Assembly: GCA_024195585.1 (NCBI GenBank) | Contig: SWBL01000196.1 | Location: 30,224 to 94,223, forward strand | DNA length: 64,000 nt | Origin: Aureobasidium sp. EXF-3400 | Lineage: Eukaryota > Ascomycota > Dothideomycetes > Dothideales > Saccotheciaceae | Reading direction: 5' to 3' | Part shown: positions 21,969 to 32,700 of the stretch, in pieces | Position numbering within the stretch: position 1 is the first letter of the stretch | Layout: each line of letters begins with the position of its first letter | Made by a program: the position numbers and the translations under genes | The notes under the pieces: generated by a model | Told to the model about the DNA's origin: nothing | The model's input: only the letters and a program-made list of their open reading frames with translations | The model's database searches: none

Positions 21969-23274
21969 ATGCCATACAACACCAGAAGAAAGTCGCTCTC
22001 GCTCTCCGAGCTTGGTATCACCGTCCCCAAACGCTCGCGCGCTTCTTCGCAAACCCACCCTTCGCCGCCAGCTACGGTCATCGATGACGAGCCTGTCACC
22101 AAGAAGCCCAAGAGGTCGCACGACTCGCTGTCCCCTCCTCCGGCTTTGATGAGCCCACCAAAGACAAAGACTTTGTCCATCCGTACTGAGCCACCATCAC
22201 GATTGGCCGAACACACTCCTCCTCCATCGCCCGGAACCCAGACAGTGCATACCATCGACACCGAAGGCATCAGTGATGATGTCGTCGTCGCAACCATCAA
22301 GCAGCTGGAAAAGACGGCCAACAGGCCACATCTAGTAAAGGAATTGGCTGCAGTCTTGTGCCACTGCATCGGCGCCGTGGAGAAGTAAGCATAAGCAGCC
22401 TTCTACTGTGCTCTCACATGCTGACTTTCGCTATAGATCTGCCAACCCTGCCAACCTGATTTCATCGCGTCTCACAAGTTACCTCAACCGCACTTGGCCC
22501 GCCGTCAGCCCTTGTCCGCTGGCAAAGTACCAGTCTCAAGTCCACCCCCGCCCATTGTACTATTTTTTGACCACTCAACCCCACCAACCTATTCCCGAAC
22601 TTTCGCAATCCCACGACATTCCCGCCTCCCGTCGCATCATCACCCCTGCCCTTTCATCGGCCGCCGACGACGAAGACGAGAAATACAGCAGGTCACGCGC
22701 CTCGCTCTCTCCCGAAGTCGATCTGTCCAGCCCCGAACTCGACGAGCCACCACACGGCGACATTGGCTCCACATTCCACCCTCGTCACTCGCTCTCGCGC
22801 GATCACCCTCCCACCACCTCCAACTTGGCTCATAACCGCCGTGCCGATAGCCCTCCCCTCGAGCGCGAGGAACGCGATTTCAAGCAGACGGCAAACGCCT
22901 TGCAAGAGCTTCGTCGCGCAAGCCAGGAAGTCATTACCAAGCCCATCAAGGTTGAGGATTCCGAGACAATTGCCATGTCGGTCGAGTCGGATGAAAGCGT
23001 CGTTGAGGCCACCGAAGATCTTTTCGATGGTCAGGATCACCTCTCCTCGTCCGTGAGCACTCTCTACGACCTGAGCAGCCCACTCTTGAGACCTCAGGGT
23101 TTCTACGATCTCAAGACGCAACAGGCCCAGGAATGGAACACTGAAAAGAGAATCTCGATTGACGCAATGTCTCTGGACGATCAGGATGACGACGCTATGG
23201 ACATGTGGAACGACTTCCGCAGCCCCGAGAACATTGACCTGGATGAACTCGAATGCCTCTTGGACGCCTATTAG
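21969..23274 (+). CDS. Gds1-like winged-helix protein
   Basis: Exons 21969-22384 and 22437-23274 (phase 2, 52-nt intron with GTAAGC donor and CTATAG acceptor) give 417 aa. The start is MPYNTRRKSLS (cccaacATGCC); the frame extends 41 codons upstream but without support. After a disordered, Ser/Pro-rich basic N terminus, residues of about 97-190 form a compact domain (ISDDVVVATIKQLEKTANR, LVKELAAVLCHCIGAVEKS, then LISSRLTSYLNRTWPAVSPC) that fits the winged-helix domain of yeast Gds1, a nuclear protein linked to respiratory growth. PLYYFLTTQ at its end would be the wing. The rest is disordered and acidic, closing with a helical EEL-type tail (DLDELECLLDAY) that could act as an activation segment. 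A role in transcription is inferred. Confidence 0.75.
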
Positions 23275-24619
23275 ACGCCCCACACCTCTTCTCCACCCAT
23301 CTCGTATCTTCACACCCCCACCTTCTTCATTGCCATCTTGTTTGAGCTCGGAAAAAGCGTTATGCATTTTTGTTTGCCGGACCGTACCCAAAAGATTTGT
23401 TGGCCCTTTTTTTGCTTTGGGAAGCATTTTTCCACTCCCACTCCTTCTTACGACCTTTCTCATTTGAAAGCCACTTTCCTCTCTTCCGAGAGATTGTGGG
23501 TTACGCTGGCGCGAGCCATGCTACCCTTTACGGCCCCACTCCTGTATTACTAGACACGACCCCCTCCATTTCTCACCCTTCACAGCATCTTGACGAGAAA
23601 AAAGAAGCCGAACGAAAACCTTTGTACTTGTATATAAACATAACACCTTCTTGACGATAACCATAAAACTTTTTGCTCTCCTCGCACGTCTTTACCAAAA
23701 ATGTGTTCGAGTCCGTCTATGTCCGGGTGATGATTGTCGTTTCCAGCCCAAGTTGTCTTGAAACACGCCTCTCGGAACACGGTTTCGGATTCTCCGTTTG
23801 ACCAAGTCGTGCTGGTATTTGGGGCAACCCTGGCTCCTGTTTCCAGACAATCACAACCAATGAACGCTAGAGTTTTTTCATGTATTACTCGGTACAAGTA
23901 GTCTACAGACCGTGCCCTACGTTTTCATAGTATATATGTCGCTCTACGATGGTTGTTGATGGTTTTAGCGCAATTTCGTGTTATCTTCTTGTACTCCACT
24001 CATTTCTCAAACCAATCTCAAGTCATTGCTTAGAGGAAAAATGAACTCTGGCAAGAAACGTCAGTGAACAAGATATAATACAGCCAAGAGCATTCTGTAC
24101 AACTTTCACGTCTCCATCACTCGGCAGATTGTGCATGTTCTCCATAACATGGTCTTGTCTCCTAAAATACGAACCAGAAAAGCAGACTCCCTGACGCGCA
24201 TGACATCACACTTTTCCGTCCCCCTCTCTTCCTCCAAACCAACCACTTTTCCTTCTGCACCTTTGTTCATGGTATTAGTACATCTGAGTTGAAAGTCCAG
24301 TCGAATACACGTGAGTAGTTGTTGTATAGAGGAGTATGCCGTAATTCCCGAGCTCGGTCATGTGTGAATCCTTCCGGTAGGCAGTGAAGGCTTCAAAGAG
24401 GTCCAGTCTCGAACTTTGCGGCCGCAAGCTGTTCGGCCTCATCTTACTCCCAATGGACCCCAAGCCACATAAACTGCTAGCAAGTCCAATTTGACTGAGA
24501 GGCGACGTCCAACCAAGTCTCCATAAACCGCGCATCAACTTGCAAAAAGAAGGTCGTCGGCACAGATTCAAACACTCGACGAAGATCAACAAGACAACAT
24601 ACCCCGAATCGAAGGCACA
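23275..24619. other. Intergenic, no supported gene
   Basis: The 3' flank of the Gds1-like gene followed by the promoter of the tandem-domain gene. Small frames at 23338-23654 and 24275-24716 (minus) have no domain. No repeat or RNA is seen. Confidence 0.45.
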
Positions 24620-25989
24620 ATGCAAATCCCAACTTTCTTCCTGCGCACGAATATGCGACTGCTGGTCTTCCAGGCGCTTGTTGCATGGCTCTCCATCCGC
24701 TGTCACTACCTGCCAATCCCTCCGGTCATAGGTTTCGCTCTCACGTCAACCTTGAGCACATACGTCAACAATGCAAAAGACATACTCGACAGCAGATATG
24801 GCTTTATTCTCCCCTTGGAAGCAGCATATTTCCTCCCAGCAGCCTTGGAAGCATACATCGTGGGCAGTATGCCTGAACTAGCCATCTTACTCGGAACCTC
24901 GCCATGCGACGATAGAATCGTACCAAGAGATCCAGAAACCAACATCTGCGTTCCGGAAATTGCGTACCAGTGTCAACAATACGCAGACATGTACGCTCAC
25001 CAGTCGGTCAAAGGTAGTTTGCGGATCATGGAATCTTGCTGGGAGAATTACCATACAGATTTCGGCACTGCGAGAAAACATCACGACAGAGCTCATAAAC
25101 ATGATAAAGCTGTTTTCCTGCGATTGGCTGGATGCATGAGGGCGATGGAGTATTGGGAAGACAAGATGGAGGTTTGTGGAAGAACCTTGCCTGTCAGGCA
25201 TTGTATCGCGGTGTATGGTGCGGAGGACGCACTTGCATATCTCCGGCAGGCGAACATCGGAGTATCTGAGAAGGAGAAGACAAGTGAAGAGACGAGCGTT
25301 GGAGCAGGTGAGAAACCAATAGGTGGACATGACGTCGGAGCAGCAGATTCATGACACAGTGCTAAGAAAACTACGAAAAAGCAGGACATGTGGCTTTGAA
25401 TGATGGAAGCGACAAATTTGCCATGATGCACATGGCATCACCGTGTGACCACAGAGCCATCAAAGACTACAACAATACCAATGTCTGTCTCTCAGAACTA
25501 GCTTACCATTGTTATATTTGGGGAGAAAAGAGACCACAGAACGACCTTTTTGGGCTCCATGTCGCGAACGCCTGCTATTTCGATTACCAAGTCGATTTTG
25601 TCACCGCCAGAGACCACCATAACAGTTGCCACAACCACGACGATTATCCGTGGGATGTCATGCAAGTGCTCGCATGCACTCACGTCATGGACTTCCGGAA
25701 GCAAGAGACAGGGTCCCGTTTCCCGGAATCATCGGTCGTGCTTTGCATCGAACTACTGGACGCGAAGGTGATAGGGGGTACAGGTCTTGAGATGTTGTAT
25801 GCTGTAAGGGAAGCTGAGGCGAAAATGAAAGCTGGAGATAACAAGGCGATAGAGGAAATAGCGGCAGCATCTGAGAAAACAATTGCGGCAGCGGTAGCAG
25901 CGGGAAGCGAAGTACCTCACGACAGCGCTATCGCATTGTGGTATATGCTGGTGAGAGTTCTAGGAGAATCGTTCCCGAAGAAAGGTTGA
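24620..25989 (+). CDS. Uncharacterised two-domain Cys-rich protein, probably secreted
   Basis: Two open frames (24620-25354 and one ending at 25989) are best read as one gene. A GTGAGA donor at 25308 and an AAAGCAG acceptor ending at 25384 define a 77-nt intron whose removal joins the frames exactly, giving 430 aa; the second frame has no ATG of its own near its start. The N terminus (MRLLVFQALVAWLSIRC from the second Met, 24653) looks like a signal peptide or anchor. Each half carries a copy of the same domain: SPCDDRIV then NICVPEIAYQCQQY in copy 1, and SPCDHRAI then NVCLSELAYHC in copy 2, followed in both by SCW/ACY, DFGTARKHHDRAHKHD against DFVTARDHHNSCHNHD, GCMRAME/ACTHVMD and HCIAVYG/LCIELLD. 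I know no family with this pattern. Exons at the 5' end could be missing. Confidence 0.65.
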
Positions 25990-26713
25990 GAGTCCTAACG
26001 CAGACGCGGCATTGTCATCGAGGACTTGTCGGGTCAAGGAAACTTAGCTCGAGAAAAGTGGCCTTGACTTTGTACCATCAGCTATAAATTATCACCAAAC
26101 TACAACTTGTATACTTCTCTCATCTCCTTGGATCTCCATCGCGAACACATCCACCATCTCAAACGCTTGTCCGCCCAACAGGCCCGAGCAACCCGCTTCT
26201 TCACGTTGCACCCCATGACTCACGACGCAAAAGCAGACTTGTATTGAGCACGATGGCGTCAAAACAGAGGGATGCTTAGGCGAAGGTCTTTTGGGTCTCC
26301 CGATCCCCTTGAGGAAAGTAGAGTAAAGCGGTGTGTCGCGTGGCTGCACCGTCGCTGAGGACTTCGCTAGTTTGATGATGGCAGATGTGTTGATGGCGAT
26401 GTCGATGATGATGATGAGGGATGCAGGCGAGAAAATTATTGAAGGTTGGTGTTTGATGAAGCTCTGTTGATTCGGCGTCGAGGAAGTGGCAATGGTTGCG
26501 TTGCATCAGACTTCAAGGAAGGAAGCAGCAAGTCGCGCTTTCCTTCCAACTTTCACCATGGCGACATCACGGCTTTTGCTTTCTTGTTCGGGACCAATAA
26601 ATATTAGGAAAGTACAACCAATAAACAAAATGCTAAACTGAAAATGATCAAACGCCTCCCCGTCCTTTCTTTCCCCTCTACAATCTGGCTCTTCCACCGC
26701 CATCTACATTATA
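25990..26713. other. Intergenic, 3' of the NRPS
   Basis: 3' flanks of two convergent genes. It includes a short gatgat-rich low-complexity stretch at about 26375-26425. No gene is supported. Confidence 0.5.
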
Positions 26714-29700
26714 TTACGATTCAAGCACTCCTTGAATCTCAATTTTCAGCTCTTCGATCAAGCCCTCGGCTTGCTCCAAGTCCATCATATCTTCCCATCC
26801 AAATACACCGATACCCAGCGCGCCATCGACGACAGTCGCTTCAATATCGAGAGATCGCTGTGACAGGTCAGTAAGCATGTCTAGGAATCTCGGTTTATTG
26901 CAACCACTTACTTTGTATGTCTTCTTCAGGATCTCGTGCTGCAGCTCTTTTGGCACGACGAAATCATCTCCAGCAATATCAGATACATGACTTCGCTTTT
27001 CAGTACGTTGCTTGTCTGTTTCCTCGTTCATCACCACTGCTTGCTTTCCGGCAGTATCTTCATCATTATCTGGCACCTTGACAAAATTGACAAAGGTGTC
27101 TACTGTGACTCCAGTCCATGCCTGGATTTCCCACAGTCCAACACTGCTGTTTTCAGGTGTACTGATGGCCTGCAAATCCTTCTGGATTTGCTTCGCGAGC
27201 TCAACAAGAGATGTCCTTGTAGGAGAGCGAACACGAAGAGGGACGAGGTTCAGTGTTGGCGCTGCCAAGCTAGAAAGATCTTCTAGGTGTGAGCGATTGG
27301 CTAGGTAGATGCCTATGATCACGTCCTCGGCCGTGGGATCAGTGTTGTAACTGTAAGCTCTGGCATAAGCTGCGAAGATGACAGACTGGAGACTGAGCCC
27401 TTGTTTCCTTAGCCCGTTCTCGAAACTGGACATGTCGGATATGGCACGAGGATCGTAGACCTCGATATGGCGAGCTGGCGAAGAAGAGTCAGACTCCAGC
27501 TGTGGGTGTTGCACGCCTTGAAGGTAGTCTATCCAGAAGGTTCTTGCACTCCTCTCGACCGTGCTCAGAGGTTGAGCGATGAAATCGGCGAATTTGATGG
27601 GAGATAGTTGTGTTGCAGCAGAATCTTGCAGATAGCCACCCAACTCTTGACTGAGCAACGACAAGCTGATAGCATCGTACAGTGCGTGATGGATCTTGAG
27701 ACATAACTTGTATGTATTGTCTGCTTTTTGCGCAGTCAGGCGGACGAATGGCTGTTTACTTGTCGACGATGGCGTCTTTTCGTGATCCAAGTCCACGAAC
27801 GAAGCAGGAGCTTCGCGTAACACCATTTGCAAGAAAGGTATATGGTTGTCCTGAGTTGCGACAAATACTGTGCGCAATACTGCATTGCTTGACACAAGCT
27901 TCTGCCATGCTTGCTTGACATCATCCATAGTGGTCGAGACAGTGGTAACGTACTCGAACTCACCGAAGAAGAGTTGCCCGTTAGTGGCTTGCCATGCCCC
28001 CAACATGTATACTTGGCCTGCAGTCGCAGGCAAGATCTGCTCGATGTGTTGGTTCTCGTAGCCAAACTTGTCAGGTGTGAAGCCTTTCTGTGTCATCAGG
28101 TCGGTGATGACTTTATCAGTAGTGTCGACCCTAGCCTGTGGCTTCTTTTCCATCTGCTTGTTTTGTGCCACTGAAGCGATCTTCGAAACAGAGCCAGCGC
28201 GTACGATCTCGCTCACGGTAATCCTTATGGCTTTCTGACGCAGCAAAGCCGAGATCTTGATAGCATTGATCGAGTCGACGCCCAGATTCTGAATAGATGC
28301 AGTCTTTGAGATCTCAGATTCCGGCGTCTTCGTAACCTTTGCAATCGCATCGCGAACCGCATACTCGGTATCTGACCAATGTCCTGCATCCTCGACTATT
28401 TCATTAGTGGCTTCGGCTGTCTGCTTTGTGCCAGGTTCTAATTGCTGCTGGAAAGCAGGTAGGCCACAGACGCTGACTTCTTGATTATTGAACGTCAAAG
28501 TCGGCTCATGTGGCTGGTCTACGATTGCTTGCAAGACTCCGTCGAGAGTGTCAAGAAGGTTGCTCACGCCTCCTGCATCGAAAACGCTGCTCTTACCAGC
28601 AACTCGCCAGATCAATGAGCCATCAACAATCTCAGCTTCGACAGCTACAGGATACTCAACCTCAGAGGCGCCATTGACGGACTCATAAAGCGATTGAGTC
28701 TCACTTTCGGTAGTATCTGGTCGTCTCTGGAAGGTGAACAGTGAGTCGAAGAAAGCATCGCTCTGACTTGTGGCTGATGATTGGATTTGTCCTTGGCATG
28801 CAGCTTGAATTTGACGCAGCGGGAAGTGTTGATGATTGGAGATGTCAGAGATAGTCGCTTGCATACTTTGCAACACGTCCTTCCTGGATCCATGCAGGAC
28901 AGAACGCATGATGACTGTGTTCATCATGGGGAACATGACTTCTTCGGCAAGTTCGCTGTCGCGACCAGCCAAGACAACTCCGAACATGACATCTAGTGAT
29001 TTGACGGTGTGAGAGAGGACAAAGGACCATGCAGTTTGGCAGACAGCTTGCAAAGTTATTCCTTGCTGCTTGCAGAATGACGAGAGGTCATTAGCTGCAA
29101 GATGACTTGTCTTCTCTGCGCGATGTGTGATTGCTTCTGAGCTCTCGATGCCTTCGATTTGTGGAAGCTGAGTCTTCTTTGCGACGGTCAAGAAACTGCG
29201 CCAGAACGTGACAGCCTCCTCATTGCCACCATGGAAAGTGTCTCTCAAGATATCGGCGTAGAATGGGCGAGATTGGAATCTCTCATTGTAAGCATTATTG
29301 ACATCTTGGTGAAGTAGCGAAAGACTGTGACCGTCGTAGAGAGCGTGGGCAATCGAGAACACAAGGTAACTGTCCTTGGGAGTAGATACCCAAGTCAAAC
29401 GCAATTGTGGTTGGGTCAAAGCAGCTAATGATACACTGGTGTCGATGTGCGCCAAATGCTCGTCAATGGCTTCTTCGCTCGACAGCTCGATACGATCCGA
29501 ATTCATATCGCCAGCTTCATGGATAACTTGAGCGAAGGTGGCATTCAAGTCCGGATCTTCAATCTCGATGAAACCTGTTCGGAGAATAGGAGAAGCTTTG
29601 ATCACCGTTCGCCATGCCTGTTCAAGCCTCTCGATGTTAACGTCTTTGGAGAGCTTCATGACATCGTGGTTGAAGTAGGCTTTGTATGAGGTTCGAATCA

Positions 29701-32700
29701 TTTCCGAGACCAGCGCTTCCTGCATGGGACTGGCTGGCAGAATACGCTCGATTGAATGATCATCCTTCATTTGACTCTGGGCATAGGAAGTAAGTTTGCT
29801 TTCGAGAGTCTGGAACACGCCCTCTGGCTTAGCCTTCGATGTGTCCGTCTTGTTGTTTGTCAGTGTTAGGACCATCTGAGCGATCGTTTGTGATCGCATG
29901 ATAGTGCTGACGGGCAGAGCCATGTTCTTCTTCTTGAGACGCGACGAGAGCTTTACGGCATCTACGCTGTCCAGACCAACTTCGAAGATAGAAGTTTGTT
30001 CATCAATGTCGGTCTCTTGCACACCGGCGATGGTCGCAATCTCTGAGCGGAACATGGAAGCCTCGGGACCCCAATGGAAGTCAGTCGTATCCCTGGCTTT
30101 GGGTCTACGGGCATCGCTATCTGCAGACCTGGTAAGCGGTTTGAAAGTATGGTCGATGCTGACCCCAACGTCGTTCTCGGGAGACTTGTTCATCGCTAAG
30201 AAGGCTTGGTGGAATTCATCGATCAATTCTCGGGCTTTCTTCTCGTCGCAGATTGACGCTTTGGCAGCGACAGTAATTTTCAGGTTTCCTCCAGCTGACT
30301 CTTCCGCCTCGAATGAGAGTGGGTAATCAGCTTCGAAAGAGCCATCCTCCAGTGGCTTGAGGACCGAGTAGTCTGCGTCGGCAGTGTCAAGTATGCCCTG
30401 ATAGACGAACAGGGCATCGAAAAGTGGCTGTGAGTGTCCTTTGTTACACCACTTCATAATATCACGGAGGGGAGTATGCTGATATGGCAGAGCTGTTGTG
30501 TTGAAATCGTGGCATCTCTGGACAAGAGCTTGCCAAGTATCTCCAGGCTCGCATCTCAAATAGAAAGGAATGGTATTGAACAAGGGTCCGATCACATTCT
30601 CGATGCCGTCAAAGTCGATGGAGCGACCGGAAACGACTGTGCCGATAGCACCTTGGTAATGCTTCCGAAGAGTGGCCAACCAAGTCGCTTGAATCAAAGC
30701 TTGGACTGTCACTCCTAGAGAGCGACGAAGCCCATCTGCTTGTGCCAGGATTTCCAGGCTGGCTGTGCAAAGAACATCTTGACTTGCTTCTTTCTCAACA
30801 AGTGAAGGCATCGATGCAGGTTCAACGTCCTGAAGATGATCCAGCCAGAATTGCTTTGCACCTTGCACATTGCGTAAAGGACCGAAGGGCAGGCAGTCAA
30901 CGAAAGACTTTCCAAAATCAGCATCCTGCGAATTATAAAGCTTGCAGACGTTGTTCATCAATATGTCGAAAGAGTTGCCATCATAAAGCGCGTGATGTAG
31001 ATCGACAGAGATAAAGGTCTCCGAGCCAGAGCGAACAATTACGATCTCAAAGGGTACGGTCAAGTGAGAAGTGTTGTATGATCGCCATTTCTGCTTGCGT
31101 TTGGCAAAAACGCTATCCACAGATGCAAGATCATATACTTCCAGTGTCCACCATGGGAGATGGCCCGTCTTTCTCACGGCTTGCACATAACCGTCGTCAG
31201 TCTCAACAAAGAAGGTACGGAGGATTTGTGTTCGTTCTAGAGCCCGATTGAAAGCCTCCTCCAATCTTTGCAAGTCCACTCCTTGAGCGTTGTACTTGAA
31301 GCTGTTGAAGTAGAGTGAAGATTCACTTGCCAGAGATCTGGATATGATGCCCTGTTGTAAGGGTGTACATGGTGCAATGGCCTCGATGTCATCAACCTTG
31401 CAGCGCAGCACGCGGGTAACTGTGCCCATATGCCTTTGCCGACAAGCAGAGATGACTTGCTTGGCATCGGCAATCTCACCGTCCGATCGATCTGTCGAAG
31501 CAGCGAGCGCTTTTCCCAACTTACTGATAGTTGGGTTCTTGAGAATAGTCGCTACTTGTGCGTTGGAGTAACCACTGGCCTTGAGTTTCCTGGAGAACTG
31601 GATGGCTGAGATGGAATTGAGGCCCAAACTGAAGATGTTGGATGAAGGCGTAAGGTCGTTGTCATCAATCTTGAGCAGCTCGGCGAGAATCCGAGCAATC
31701 TTTCGGTCTCCATCGCTGAGAGACTGTTGACCATCTGCTTGCGTAGCATAACTCTGAATGGCAGTAGTAGGCAAATCGGCATAAAGTTGTCGGAGAAGTT
31801 TCTCCTCCACTTTGTTGTTCACGGACAAGGGAATACGCTGAATTGGTAGGAAGTGTGTGGGCACCATGTATCCAGGCAAGTGTTCTTCGCATGCTGAACG
31901 TGCTGTTTGGATGAGGTGTTTGGTTGACTCTGCGGGACACAACTCAGGTTTGCCTTGTTTTCTTGACTCGTTGATGCCGATGAATGCGATGAGCTGATCT
32001 TTCTGCTGCTTAGGGTGTTTGGCGACAACACACACAGTATCTTGAATGTCTTGACAACGCTTGATCACAGCTTCAATTTCGTCAATCTCAAGTCTCTGTC
32101 CTCTGAGTTTGACTTGGTTGTCTTTACGTCCTAGGAAGTCGATCGATCCGTCGTGGAATAGACGGACGAGATCACCAGTGCGGTAGACACGCTCGCCGAA
32201 GGCGTCCAGATAAGGGAAGCAATCTGCAGTGAGCTCGGGACGATTCAGATAACCCTTGCCTACAAGCTTTCCGGATATGCAGAGTTCGCCGGTGGCACCG
32301 CGTAACACTGGTGTTTGAGTGCCAGGTGCCAGTACATAGCAGCCAACATTGTCAAATTGCCAACCAATGTTGGAAGGCTTTCCTTCTTTCGGGACACAAG
32401 GGAAGACGGTTACACCAATGGTGCATTCCGTGGGTCCGTAGAAGTTAAAAAGGCAGCCAATGTCTCCCCATGTATTGATCTGATCCTGCTTGAGTGATTC
32501 TCCACCGGTGATAAAGACACCCTTGTGCAAACTGGGCACCAAAGCGGGATCAAGAAGTCTACCAAGAGATGGCGTAAGATCAAGGTGAGTGATCTGCATG
32601 GTATCCAGGAAGCCTGCAATATCTTCCAAGATCAGATCACGAGGAGCACATACAAGACGCATACCAACAATCCACGTCCAGAACTGTTCCAGAACCGAGA

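Noticed and set aside
25355..25989. A second independent Cys-rich gene downstream of 24620-25354
   Set aside because: No ATG opens the second frame before its conserved part, and a 77-nt intron with good splice sites joins it in frame to the first.
26375..26425. GAT-rich stretch as a functional repeat
   Set aside because: Short and irregular; ordinary low-complexity sequence in an intergenic region.
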